Source of the DNA: Microvelia longipes
Taxonomy: Eukaryota > Arthropoda > Insecta > Hemiptera > Veliidae
Assembly: GCA_018340805.1 (NCBI GenBank)
Contig: JACMZG010001914.1
Location: forward strand, 44,237,407 to 44,301,406
Direction of reading: 5' to 3'
Length of the DNA stretch: 64,000 nt
The position numbers and the translations under genes were made by a program. Of this stretch, positions 1-10,599 are shown piece by piece (position 1 is the stretch's first letter; every line of letters begins with the position of its first letter). Under the pieces are notes generated by a model, which saw only the letters and a program-made list of their open reading frames with translations, searched no databases and was not told the DNA's origin.

Positions 1-40
1 CGAACAGTTTAAAAGTAAGGATTTGTCGGTTTTTACCAAG

Positions 41-90
41 CATCATGTTCCGACGGAATCTTTACCTAACCACTCCTCGTATGCCGTGAC
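41..90. repeat. Dispersed repeat fragment, copy 1 (also at 2271-2329)
   Basis: A stretch of about 50 bases containing ACGGAATCTTTACCTAACCA and CTCGTATGCCGTGACTAA recurs with few differences at 2271-2329 in the same orientation. The match stops at GACTAA, where copy 1 runs straight into an inverted-repeat-bounded segment while copy 2 runs into unrelated DNA. The family is not recognised. Confidence 0.6.
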
Positions 91-611
91 TAAGGATCTT
101 GAATAAAGGGGATGACGCACTAAGTCGATTTACCATACAAACAAGTGAACCCATCGAAAACCAGAAAATAGAGAGAATTCAACACAAAACACACGTCAAA
201 AACCAACTGCACATGCTTGGTACAAACCGAGCATGCTTACAATTCTTAAAACAGCGCAGGTCTTAAAATTTAGAGGCAAACTTACGTCACAATGGTTTCT
301 ATTGTTTATTGCTTGAGAAGGTTATAACAAAACACGCTTAAATTATCACTCACTGAAGAGGCAAAGTATATTCCAAAATTTAAAATTATATAAGCACAAA
401 TGACTTAACAAGCACCACAAATGTAACAATCACAAGAAGAAGAAAGTTGAGAAGCAAACTCGACAACCTTGCTACATAACCTGCGTTTGGCGCTTTTTTC
501 ATTATAATCAAGGGAAAGGGGTAAGTTTGCTTCTAATTCTCTATCTCATACAACTTCCATGGGGTCAGAAAAGTTCCTTAATGCGTCATTCCCTTTATTC
601 AAGATCCTTGG
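91..611. mobile_element. Segment bounded by about 26-bp inverted repeats
   Basis: The left end GGATCTTGAATAAAGGGGAT (from about 95) is the inverse of ATTCCCTTTATTCAAGATCC near 587-608, and the match continues inward over GACGCA. A weaker inner similarity (AGAGAATT on both arms) supports a fold-back element. It abuts the repeat fragment 41-90 exactly where the second copy of that fragment diverges, which suggests an insertion. No direct repeat was found at the outer ends and no coding capacity is visible, so the superfamily is open. Confidence 0.4.
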
Positions 612-2270
612 TTTTTACATAAATCTGAAACAGACTCTCACTCACAGCACAGGCCATGCCTCTAGTAAGGGATATAGTAAGGGATAGCCTTTAGATTAAT
701 TAGCAGATTTAAAAATTGTTACTTATTAAATAAAGAGGAATTTAAAGGATGATTTAACTATGTTAACATTATATTTAAATCTTCCATAACTCCCCATGAG
801 TATAACTAAAATAAAATGATCATAGTTATGGTTTGTACCATTTCCTGTACTGTTTTAAATATTTTGTTGCCATTCCAGGTAGAATTACATTTTTCAGCAT
901 AACAATAGTTCAGTGATTCCTAGTTTTATTCATTTAGTTAACATATTTATTTATTTAGTATAATAGGAAGCTCTTTGTTCAGAATTTTCTGGGAAGGTTT
1001 ACAAACAATTTGCATTTGAATTTACGTCTAAATTGGTAATAAATGTTATAATTTTAAAATAGAAAAATTATTTGAATTTATATTTTGCCTATCAAGCTTT
1101 AGGTTGGTATGCCTGATACTGTGCTTTTATTTCTCACTGGAGCGAGATTGTTCTTTATATTTGTTTTTTGTTTTTACAGGGATTTTATTCCTTTGGATAT
1201 CCCTTGTTTGCCTAATTCAACGTTTCTATTCTATAATAGTGGTCTATCACATAATTTAGAGTTTTTTAAAGATAATTTTGTCTTATTCTACGGCATAGTG
1301 TTTTTACTTTTAGTTGGATATATAGTAATTCATTGTGAACAACTTATTTTTCTTGAAGTATTTTTTCGCTTACAAATCGATACTTAAATAATTAAAGACC
1401 CTCTCAAAGATTATCAGGCTCTAAAATGAAGACTAAAAGGATTCTTAGCGATGTAAAAAGTTTCGTAAAGATTTAAAAAGTAAAATTATCCTCATTACAG
1501 AGATTCCGGTTTAATCAAAACCGAAATATTGTTATTTCGCTCCGAGAATAATTACTGCGGTTAGATTCCTGGTTAAAATCACCGCCGGATTTATTTACCT
1601 AAACCCCCCAAAAAAATAATAACGTCCAGTTAATATTCAGCCTCGGAATACTAAGGGAGAGAAAAGATAAATAATATTACAGAGAGAAACAATTAATGTG
1701 AAAGTAAGAATTAAATATGTGAGCTAATAGCTTTCGATTTGCAATCTATATTAGAGCAACTAGATCGCTTATGACCTTTCGTTGTTATGTTATTATTTAA
1801 TTTAATTTTTTAATTTTTATAGGTTGTATTAATATGTAATTGATCATGATTAAGAATTTTACTGCTGGTTTATTTTAAAAATAATATTAATTATTCATAC
1901 CCCCTCCCCTCCCTCCGTTCCCCTCATCAGGACTTCTTTACATCAAAATTGTTGAAATAATTGTCCTCCATTTTTTCCCTAAAAACCTTGGTTGTTTTGG
2001 AATAATTTCAGGGTGGATTTTGAGACGGTTCCTCTAATTGTTTCACGAATTCATTAGAAATTCATTAAGGGTGATTTTGTTGAAAGTATAGAGAAGTAGG
2101 GGGGGGGGGGTGATTTTTTAGTATCTTTGCTTTCTTTTGTTAAAATTTGAAACTTATTAAAAGTATGATAGATTTGACTAGAGTTTATATTATATACTTT
2201 ATACATATTTTTAGAATCAGGTGGCTGTGCAAGATGGATCCCGCCCATCGCTTGGTCATCTGGACGACCT
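612..2270. other. AT-rich DNA with no recognised gene
   Basis: No exon-like open frame, RNA gene or repeat was recognised. The short open frame at 1109-1387 reads hydrophobic, AT-driven residues and matches nothing I know. A run of 12 G lies at 2099-2110. Confidence 0.5.
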
Positions 2271-2329
2271 TACAAGCTTCATGTTCTGACGGAATCTTTA
2301 CCTAACCACCCCTCGTATGCCGTGACTAA
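2271..2329. repeat. Dispersed repeat fragment, copy 2
   Basis: Second copy of the fragment at 41-90, with three or so substitutions visible (TTCTGACGG for TTCCGACGG, ACCCCTCG for ACTCCTCG). It ends at GACTAA followed by AT-rich DNA that is absent from copy 1. Confidence 0.6.
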
Positions 2330-3717
2330 CAATAATGATCAAATATTGTATTGTCTAAAAACTGTGTCCTAAATTTAACCAACACTTTAAGCATTTAGTT
2401 GTCCACAACTTGCTTATACAGACTCTCCTATAAACTAATCTCTGAAGGTGAAGGTCCGTCAAAAAAATTTTATTAAATTATTATGAGAGAGCTGTTGTGG
2501 TTTGTAACCCAGATAGCTTTGTGCTGTAGAATTTCATGACGCAGCATCTATTTTATAGCTTCCTCTCAGCAAACCTCTCTCCTGATTGTCTCTGGTCCTA
2601 GTTTTATTCTCCTTCTATGGTAGCTGGTGATAGTTCTGTTTTTCTTAACTTGTTCCTATCCATACTGTCGACTAAAGTATATAACTGCTGAACTAATTTT
2701 AGGTGAGAAAGTAGCATTTCCCAGATCGGTTGGTACTTAGTCATGAATTACAGCACTTTACCTGCCTAGGCAGGGAAGTAGCATTTCCCAGCCGCCCCTG
2801 TCTATGTTGGTAAAGAAAGTTAATAGATAATTTTTGTAAACATGATTAGTTAATAATAAAAAGCCTATTGAATTGATTTAATAATTTATATAATGAATAT
2901 TTACATTATTTAACTAACTAAAATTAAAATAAAACAATTTGTAATGTAAATCTTTAATTAGAAATAAGTTTTATTGATATTGAAGGCAACACTTTTTGTC
3001 TTGGGTTTATTATCTCATCTTTTTTTGTCATGTCATTTACTACTTTTATTATACGAACCCGTATTTAATCCAGTTTAAAAGTTAGCGTTTTGTGATGACG
3101 AACTTTTCGAAAATACCCCGCCGGATGTTTTGGAAATAGCTACAAGTGCCAAAGAGAGCCTACTACCCGGCAATTTGTTAACTCGTCTCTGTAATTTTGT
3201 ACCTATATTAATTAATTTTTTGCTTAAAATAAATAAAAATAACGTTTTTTTAAATAATAAATAAATAATTTCATTATTAGCATTAGCCAGCTGCAAAATA
3301 AGAAGTCCCACGAAAATATTAGTTATAATAAAACTAAAAAAACGTTTCCTTTGTTCTAAAAAGAAATAAAATAAATAATAGATTAAGACAGTAGAAGGAA
3401 TAAAACTTAATCAAAGAAGGGAAAAAATTTAATTTGATACTATAAAAGAAATTTATATTGAAAGAAAAATTATAATGATGGGGAATAATTTTCTGCTTTA
3501 TTATTTTTCTGTCCCCTGGTTATCTTATAATAAATATTTTATTTATTTATATTTTATTATCTTATTATAAATATTTGAACATTATACTTGATGAAAGTCA
3601 TTAGTTGAAAATCCTTGTTGTTAGCGTTGTCTTTTGTATTTTGTCCTTTGGAGATCTAGAGTTCGTGTCCTTGGTTAGGCTTTCAGTTGCTACAGAGTAT
3701 TATTTTAATACATGTAT
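2330..3717. other. AT-rich DNA with no recognised gene
   Basis: No gene or known repeat was recognised. Two short boxes containing AGTAGCATTTCCCAG recur at about 2711 and 2776, 65 bases apart. This is a minor local duplication. Confidence 0.45.
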
Positions 3718-4285
3718 TAGACCAAGAGCCCAGGGGTGTTTTGTTAATAAAAAGTGTAATGGCTGGAACCGGTCTCATTTTTTCGTAAATACCTTCCTGA
3801 ACAAGGATCTGCAATTCTGCCGACTCGTATCGGATGGGTGTCCCAGGCAGAACGCACTTTACATGTCAAATTTACCACCGAAGTTAATAAAAAGTGCAAT
3901 GACTGGAAACGGGTTTAATTTTTCGTAAATACCTTCCTGAACAAGGATCTGCAATTCTGCCGACTCGTATCTGATGGCGTCCCAGTCAGAACGCACTTTA
4001 CATGTCAAATTTACACCCAAGTTAACAAACAGTTTAATGGCTGGAACCGGTCTCAATTTTTTGTAAATACCTTCCTTAACAAGGATCTGCAATTCTGCCG
4101 ACTCGTATCGGATGGGTGTCCCAGGCAGAACCTTTGACACCTAAAGTGCGTTCTGCCTTGGACACCTATCCGATACGAGTCGGCAGAATGGCAGATCCTT
4201 GTTCAGGAAGGTATTTACGAAAAATTGAGACCGGTTCCAGCCATTACACTTTTTATTAACAAAATACCCCTGGGCTCTTGGACTA
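3718..4285. mobile_element. Fold-back DNA transposon (MITE family M1), copy 1, internally duplicated
   Basis: The ends are TAGACCAAGAGCCCAGGGGT and, inverted, CCCTGGGCTCTTGGACTA. The two halves are reverse complements of each other through the GTATTTACGAAAAATTGAG and GGTGTCCCAGGCAGAAC segments. A 3-bp direct repeat TAT lies immediately outside (3715-3717 and 4286-4288). This copy is longer than its relatives because the left half is repeated about three times: the box AAATACCTTCCTGAACAAGG recurs at about 3787, 3927 and, with one change, 4065. It has no transposase. Short open frames such as 3605-3928 and 3859-4140 only read the repeat and are not genes. Confidence 0.85.
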
Positions 4286-5182
4286 TATGGCCAGACTTTC
4301 TTTAATACTTAGGTTGACAGTTGCCTCCTTTCTGCACCAGTTACGCCGATATGGCCCATAAATTTGAAATAGGTATTATTGTTATCATCATTCCTTCCAC
4401 TAATTCTCATACATAGGGCTGGTAGATATATTTAGTAGGGGTGGGATCTATTTCCCTAGGACTGTGTCATGTCAAATGTTGCATTTTCTTGCTGACAACA
4501 TTGTCGAGGACATTTTGTCGTTTAATTCTTTTAGAAAAATGTCCTCATTAGATGGGTCATTGTATTAAAATTACTGTGCAAGAAATCAAAACCTTATCGA
4601 GGACTAATTTTATGAATGGGTAAAAATGGTAAGACTTTAAATTTGAAATGTAAGAAAGGGGTTGATAAAGAGGTGAATAGAGAAACGCTGCGAGGGCTAA
4701 ACCTCGCCACAGGGGGGATCCAAAAAGGCTCAACATTTGCATTGCTAATGGAAGAATAAATGGTGCTAATCGCTGCAAGATTTCCACAATAAAGAAGCAG
4801 ATGAAACAAAAAGAGCGTTAAACTTAGAAACAAGATTTTCTTAAGCAACTCCCCGAGAAAATAACATTAAAATTTTTATTGTTAGTGAAACTTCTTTTTC
4901 GAAAATTTCACGTTCTGGTTGAATTTTCTTACGTAACCTTTTACAATAAGGAAGAGTTGTGGTTGGTGGGTTTAAACTTGAAAAACCACTCAGACAAAAG
5001 AGTCTAACACTTAAAATTTAATTACGTAGAAAATCTGTTTTTCTTTTAAAACTTCTTTTGATACAGTTCTAAAAGGTAAGATATATAAAACTCGTATTCT
5101 TACCGTAACAAGTCCATTATTATTTGAAATAATCTTCGTGTAAAATCTAGTAAATTGTTTTTACAATTTTTTTTTAAAAAAC
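4286..5182. other. No recognised feature
   Basis: Unique-looking AT-rich DNA. The short frames on the minus strand at 4557-4848 are hydrophobic and overlap one another in two frames, with no recognisable domain. Confidence 0.4.
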
Positions 5183-5560
5183 GTACACAAGTCATTCAAT
5201 AAAAATTGAACTAATGCTGATAATGAAATGAAACTAGGCACATATGTTAGTCTGATACATAGTCACATGCGTGCCTAATCTTTATGATTTGGGACATGAT
5301 TTTTTTTGATTTTTCGAAATTTTTGCTGAGTCATTGTTGCGGGAAAAAATTCTTTTTCGAATAGCACAACTACAGCGGTACACTGATTTTTGTACAAAGT
5401 CTCAACTCTCTAGCATAAATACACTGGGAGCGTTACGATGATAACACACACACACACACACACATATACAGACGGATAACTTTATTTTAAACCACCCAGG
5501 AGGTTTTGGATTTTTTTGCAAACACAATACTTTTCCTATATACCTACGGTATAAATGAGG
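5183..5560 (-). repeat. Dispersed repeat RA, near-complete copy, minus strand
   Basis: Read on the minus strand this copy runs: a GGTATAT box, GTATTGTGTTTGCAAAAAAA, a (TG)n tract (about 5443-5464 on the plus strand), ATCATCGTAACGCTCCCAGT, then ACTCAGCAAAAATTTCGAAA, and ends with TAATGCTGATAATG-type sequence near 5220 on the plus strand. The same order of boxes is seen at 10620-11345, 14540-14900, 34800-35240, 35770-36360 and 61600-61850. It has no coding capacity, and neither ends nor target duplications could be fixed. The family is unclassified. Confidence 0.65.
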
Positions 5561-6731
5561 AAAGGAAAACAAAAAGTTATCTTTGATGAAATAAGTATAG
5601 TGGTACATTTATCTGATCCACTTCATCGTAAGATTCGTCTACCTACCCCCACTCTTCTTTTACTCGTGTTACAGCGCTTCTTAGCCGCTTCAAAAAATGT
5701 TGTAAATATATATTCATTTATTCATTTATTTATTTATTTATTTATTTACCATAAGATGCTGGGTGATCTACTACCTGTAGTTTCGGCTCATTTAGATCCA
5801 ACATGTTTATTACAATAGAGCTTTAAGTTGATTACTAACAGCTTTTATTAAAGTCTACTTATCTAATTTACCCTTCAGTCAAAAGTAAGGTTGGGAAATT
5901 GATAAAACTTGATTCTCTTTTAATCTACAGAAAAAAAAACTGTGATGTTGACTACCAAAGTCTTTCGATAATCCTCCTAAAAGAAGTTAAGGATTAAGTC
6001 AACAAAAAGGCACCATCTTGTAACCCCTATGTTCTTTCTTGAAATCCTTCCAATTTGTCCTTCTTACATCTGACAAACTCATCCCCCAAATTCTTTTTAT
6101 CTAACCTCAAGCCACTGGCAACCTGGATAAACTTATAAAGCCTTCCATATCCCTTTATATAAAAACTTACCTTCTGGCAAAGTATTTTTTCTGTATGGTT
6201 TTCTCAATAAATATTATTAAATATAGAACCCCCCTCGATAAGGGTTCTCGAGAAATAAGTAAAAAGGGATATCTCAAGAAAATAAAGTTTAGGGGGGATC
6301 CCCAAAAGTGTAATGTATTTTAAAACTCGATTTTCACTTTGTAAATTTTCTTTTTCCGACTTTTTATCCGGGGAAGCTTATGGTCCAAAGGATTTATTTA
6401 ACTTTATTGGTTTTATCCTTCTATACTTATTTTTCCCTTTAAAAATTTTCTTTAGCTTGAAAAGGGAAACATGCAGGAAATATATTTATGTTTGTATAAT
6501 CCCATTTTGATTATCGAAAGATTAAATAAGGATAAAAACGTGAATGTTTCATTTCTTGGCTTCGCCGACTCATCTCACATTGGTTTATTACTCAACATCG
6601 GATGAAGTACTTCAGTAAGGTCTATCTATTTGTTATTATTTTGTATGTTATGTTTCCGCTCTTAATAAACCCTCACAGCTTCATTCGGTAAGACGAAAGC
6701 TCGCGCTAGATGAAGCTCTCTACTTGCCAAG
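5561..6731. other. No recognised gene; (ATTT)n microsatellite at about 5708-5748
   Basis: The only structured sequence is the ATTT tetranucleotide run. The open frames at 5555-5818 and 6313-6510 are low-complexity or hydrophobic and match no family I recognise. Confidence 0.4.
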
Positions 6732-6866
6732 TCTTCGCTGTAGATGACACAATATAATTGTGCGAGAGACACCAAGGAAATGTAACAAGCAAAATGCAAT
6801 GCTACATCTGGGAACTGTTCTATTATTCGACATAAGTCATCATTGATAGCTCGACATAATGTCCCG

Positions 6867-6907
6867 CTCTGTTTCGTTACGTCTAACTCATCAGGGCACC
6901 GACAAAG
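6867..6907 (-). ncRNA. Hammerhead ribozyme core, H1 copy A, left arm
   Basis: On the minus strand the order is CTTTGT (stem III 5' strand), C (cleavage nucleotide, giving GTC), GGTGCC (stem I), CTGATGA (core), GTTA-GACG-TAAC (stem II with a 4-nt loop), GAA, then ACAGAG (stem III 3' strand). All invariant core bases of a hammerhead are present. Stem III has six pairs including one U-G, and stem II has four. Cleavage is predicted between the complements of 6901 and 6900. The topology is that of a type III hammerhead, as in the tobacco ringspot satellite ribozyme. Stem I is only 6 nt, however, and cannot form a normal hairpin, so pairing with a second molecule is the likelier active form (inference). 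Confidence 0.75.
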
Positions 6908-7238
6908 CCTGAACTCACTCTGAACTTCAATTAAATTCGAAGAATATAATGTGAAGTACTTACCAGAGACGAGCGGTGCTCTCTTACCGCCATCATGCAT
7001 GGCAAGCAAAACATATATCATTTTGATGCTACCGAGTTTTCCAAAATATGAATAGTTGACACAGATTATCGCACAATTATATTGTGTCAACTATTCATGT
7101 TTTGCAAAACTCAAATAGTATCAAAATGATATATGTTTTGCTTGCCATGCATGATGGCGGTAAGAGAGCACCGCTCGTCTCTGGTAGTACTTCACATTAT
7201 ATTCTTCGAAATTAATTGAAGGTCAGAGTGAGTTCAGG

Positions 7239-7279
7239 CTCTTTCGGCGCCCTGATGAGTTAGACGTAACAAAACAGAG
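7239..7279 (+). ncRNA. Degenerate hammerhead core, H1 copy A, right arm
   Basis: Inverted counterpart of the core at 6867-6907. CTGATGA and stem II (GTTA/TAAC) are intact and stem I is the fully self-complementary GGCGCC. Two key positions are changed: the cleavage triplet reads TTC instead of GTC, and the GAAA box reads AAAA (position 7271). This arm is predicted to be inactive. Confidence 0.65.
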
Positions 7280-7460
7280 TGGGACATGACATTATGTCGA
7301 GCTATCAATGATGACGAATGTCGAATGATGGAACAGTTCCCAGATGTAGCATTGCATTTTGCTTGTTACATTTCCTTGGTGTCTCTCGCACAATTATATT
7401 GTGTCAACTATTCATGTTTTGCAAAACTCAGTAATATCAAAATGATATCTTCGCTGTAGA

Positions 7461-7792
7461 CTTTAAAATTTGAAGAAATCTGTTGTATCTTCGTTTATAA
7501 AAATACTTTATTAGGATAACCATGAATCTAGCAATTATTCTTGGATGCTTTTTGCCATACAAATCTCTAGGCATGTAGGTGTACCACTATGCAGTGGCGT
7601 CATTTGTTGGCGCCGGTGCTCAGATTACCTTATGGCATTTCGGGTCATTGCCGACTGAAATAGTTTCTTTTTTTATTTTGTTATAGGAACTATTAGTGAA
7701 CACATCAGAAACAATATAGGTCAAGACCTGCGTGGCTAGAGGAAAGTGCACAGAAAACATCTGTGACTAACGGTCATTTGTCGCTAGCCTTA
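7461..7792. other. No recognised feature
   Basis: Short unique spacer between the H1 element and the second M1 fold-back element. Nothing recognisable was seen. Confidence 0.4.
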
Positions 7793-8091
7793 TAGACTTT
7801 GGTCTAAGCTAGCCCAGGGGTGTTTTGTTCATAAAAAGTGTAATGGCTAAAACCGGTTTCAATTTTTCGTAAATACCTTCCTGAACAAGGATCTGCAATT
7901 CTGCCGACTCGTATCGGATGGGTGTCCCAGGCAGAACCTTTGACCCCTAAAGTGCGTTCTGCCTGGGACACCCATCCGATACGAGTCAGCAGAATTGCAG
8001 ATCCTTGTTCAGGAAGGTATTAACGAAAAATTGAGACCGGTTCCAGCCATTACACTTTTTATTAACAAAACACCCCTGGGCTCTTGGACTA
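7793..8091. mobile_element. Fold-back DNA transposon M1, copy 2
   Basis: A simple two-arm palindrome of about 300 bp. The outer left end is altered (TAGACTTTGGTCTAAGCTAG), but the match to M1 resumes at CCCAGGGGTGTTTTGTT. The right end is CCCCTGGGCTCTTGGACTA. A 3-bp TTA direct repeat flanks it (7790-7792 and 8092-8094). The arms meet at about 7945 around AACCTTTGACCCCTAAAGTG. No coding capacity is present. Confidence 0.85.
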
Positions 8092-8094
8092 TTA

Positions 8095-9829
8095 GCAAGG
8101 CAAACGGGGCCGCAAAAATTGTTCAGCCTCTTATATTTTTTATTATGTATATTTAATTATTCAGCTTTTTAATTTAGAGATATCTCCTATTTAATTTTCT
8201 AAAAATATTTTGGAGGCTTTAAGACAACTATAACCAAGAATGACAGCGGAAATATTTTGGTTTTGAGAAAATTGATAGGTCTGTTAATTAATTAATTATT
8301 GCCTGGTTATACCTGTGATCCCTGTTAAATTTGAAATCGATTTCGTTAGAAAAATAGCCTGTTTCTATAGCTTTATTTAAAATGTAATTCTACTTACAGT
8401 TAATTATTCATTATTTTATTAATTTTTATCATTAAAAGCCAATTCCACTCAATATTTCAGCTTTTTTTAACCATTCAATTTATTGTTTTACATCGGTCTT
8501 ATATTATGATGAAAAGAAATAACACATCAAATTCAACACGCATGGATCATAAACTCAATCATTACGTTTTGAATCCAAAACATCAGTTGAAAAGGAAATT
8601 GAAAATACAGACTCGGAAATGAAACGGTATTGAACTCCCTTTGTCCGCCTCGTGTTATGCAATTGATATGGACATCAAAAACTAAATTTAAGCCCTGTAT
8701 ATGACTTGCTAAAGACTTGGAGGAACTACGTAGTGAATGCAGTAAAACCTATCACTGCGTTAGAATCTACTGGTGTTATTTTATTTTATAATGTTATATT
8801 TATCCGCTTTATATTTGTGTATTTCATTGGAAATACATTATAGCATAGGGGGATAATACATATTTTTGCTGAAAAGAACAAAATGTTTTGTGTTATTTAC
8901 CAACGTACTCTTGTTTTTATTTATTTTTTAGCCTCATGGAGTTATTATTAGACTCGGTTAATTGGGAGAAGTTTCTGACGTTACCACCAATCTCTTAGAG
9001 GAAATTCGAGCTGTACTATAACCCTAGTTTGTTTGCACACAAAATTGAAAATGCAAAAATACCCGGAGGAAAAGGCCCTTGAAAATTCCATTTAAACTTT
9101 TTATAAATCAGATATAACATAGCGAACTTTAAATGCTTTAAATTAAATCTCTTTTATAAAAAATTATTTTCAAATAGAAAGAACCTAATAGGGTTACGGT
9201 GAAATTCAATCGATCTTCGAGGGATTCCGTATCAGAAAAAAAAAACAATCGGAAATACAGCCGTTAATGTTAAAATGGATCCAAGAACGATAAAATATTA
9301 AATATCTTTAATACTTGATATCAAGATTATTCATAGAGTAGTGGATATCTAGAGCATTCCCTTTGTATAGAACTGTATTAAAGGACTCTATTAAGGACAA
9401 AACTTATATAATACACCCCTATTATTCAGGTAGCATATCTAATGTCATTTAAACATCTATGCTAAGTTCGGTCATATCCCAGGTATTTGTAGAGTAGATA
9501 ATAATATAGAGAGAAGCAATTTCTAAAACCCTACGTGACAAACTGTCCCGGTACCCTCTGGTTGTGACCGAGTTTCAACAGATCAGATATTCTCGGGGTA
9601 CCTAGGGGAGTACGGTTGCAATTTAGGAAAATTGCTAAAAACCTTCCCTGATATTACGTACTATACCATGACTTGAGTAGTTTCCATCCTGATACGATTT
9701 GACCTGACCAGACTAGCTTTCACCTCCACTTGTCAATATTCCGAATAAAACAATTCAAATTTATAGGGTTTCCTATTACTCTCGTACAACATTAAAGCTA
9801 CACTTATTGTATTAGATAAGTATAAGAAA
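8095..9829. other. No recognised gene
   Basis: AT-rich sequence without a supported exon, RNA gene or repeat. No open frame above about 60 codons is present. Confidence 0.45.
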
Positions 9830-9920
9830 TTAGATAAGTTGTTGTTGGTTCTTATATCTAACGTGCTGGTTGGAAAATAGTTTTATGACGTCATTACCTG
9901 TCAATAATGTAGGAAATTTA
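9830..9920 (+). repeat. Dispersed repeat RA, short fragment
   Basis: Contains GGAAAATAGTTTTATGACGT and CATTACCTG as at 11010-11040, followed by AATAATGTAGG. Only the central part of RA is present. Confidence 0.5.
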
Positions 9921-10233
9921 TGTGATGTGTCACTTAATTGTTATGATTTTGTCTTGTCATATTTATAAGTTATTATATTTAAGTTATGTAACAAGGAATA
10001 ATATTTTGATGGATTTGAGATTTTGCACGAGTGTAAACAAAACATATATAAAACTTATTAATATATATCATTTGATACTACCGAGTTTTGCAAAACATGA
10101 ATAGTTGACACAATATAATTGTGCGAGAGACGCCTAGGAAATGTAACAAGCAAAAAAGCAACGCTATATCTGGGAACTGTTCCATCATTCGACATTCGTC
10201 ATCATTGATGGCTCGACATAATGTCATGTCCCA

Positions 10234-10274
10234 CTCTGTTTCGTTACGTCTAACTCATCAGAGCACCGACAGAG
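10234..10274 (-). ncRNA. Hammerhead ribozyme core, H1 copy B, left arm
   Basis: On the minus strand: CTCTGT, C, GGTGCT, CTGATGA, GTTA-GACG-TAAC, GAA, ACAGAG. Stem III (CTCTGT/ACAGAG) is six Watson-Crick pairs, stem II is four pairs, the cleavage triplet is GTC, and all core bases are conserved. Stem I is the 6-nt GGTGCT, one base off the self-complementary form. This is the best-preserved core in the window together with 6867-6907. Confidence 0.78.
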
Positions 10275-10309
10275 CCTGAACTCACTGTGTGACTGAAAGT
10301 GAGTTCAGG

Positions 10310-10350
10310 CTCTGTCGGCGCCCTGATGGGTTAGACGTAACGAAACAGAG
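10310..10350 (+). ncRNA. Hammerhead core with one core change, H1 copy B, right arm
   Basis: CTCTGT, C, GGCGCC, CTGATGG, GTTA-GACG-TAAC, GAA, ACAGAG. All stems and the GTC site are intact and stem I is perfectly self-complementary, but the last A of CTGATGA is G (10329). That position is invariant in hammerheads, so activity should be lost or much reduced. Confidence 0.7.
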
Positions 10351-10599
10351 TGGGACATGACATTATGTCGAGCCATCAATGATGACGAATGTCGAATGAT
10401 GGAACAGTTCCCAGAGGTAGCGTTGCTTTTTGCTTGTTACATTTCCTAGGTGTCTCTCGCAGAATTATATTGTGTCAACTTATTAATATGTCTGTACGGC
10501 ATTAAATAACCTAAATACTCACCTCTCAGCTCATCAGTAATGCACCTTATGATATGGTTTGCTTGAAGCAATCAGTGGGGATCGATACAGCTTTGTTTC

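Larger units (their letters stand above)
6732..7460. mobile_element. Hammerhead-bearing inverted-dimer retroelement (family H1), copy A with 13-bp target duplications
   Basis: The element proper is 6745-7447. It is two units of about 320 bp arranged as an inverted repeat with its centre near 7085. The 13-mer TCTTCGCTGTAGA flanks it exactly at 6732-6744 and 7448-7460, with mismatches on both outer sides. The left end starts TGACACAATATAATTG and the right end finishes ATATCAAAATGATAT. The arms share CTCTTACCGCCATCATGCAT (left arm) and its inverse in the right arm. Each arm carries one hammerhead core, listed separately. There is no reverse transcriptase or long open frame. The 142-codon frame on the minus strand at 6662-7090 merely reads through the repeat. 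Similar elements lie at 10052-10489 and 26614-27112. The exact direct repeats and the ribozyme suggest RNA-mediated or Penelope-assisted insertion, which is an inference. Confidence 0.85.
10052..10489. mobile_element. Hammerhead-bearing inverted-dimer element H1, copy B with 13-bp target duplications
   Basis: The 13-mer AACTTATTAATAT lies at 10052-10064 and 10477-10489, with mismatches immediately outside, so the duplication is exactly 13 bp. The element between them begins ATATCATTTGATACTACCGA and ends ATTATATTGTGTC. Its left end therefore corresponds to the right end of copy A, meaning it was inserted in the other orientation. The arms meet near 10293 (CACTGTGTGACTGAAAGTG). This copy is shorter than copy A because the segment holding the CTCTTACCGCC box is missing at the centre. 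Each arm holds a hammerhead core. Confidence 0.85.

Noticed and set aside
3605..4140. Two open frames overlapping the M1 element
   Set aside because: The same peptides recur wherever M1 occurs (also at 12725-12913). They read the transposon arms.
6662..7090. 142-codon open frame on the minus strand
   Set aside because: It lies inside the H1 inverted dimer, runs across its left boundary, and shows no protein family. It is a chance frame through a repeat.
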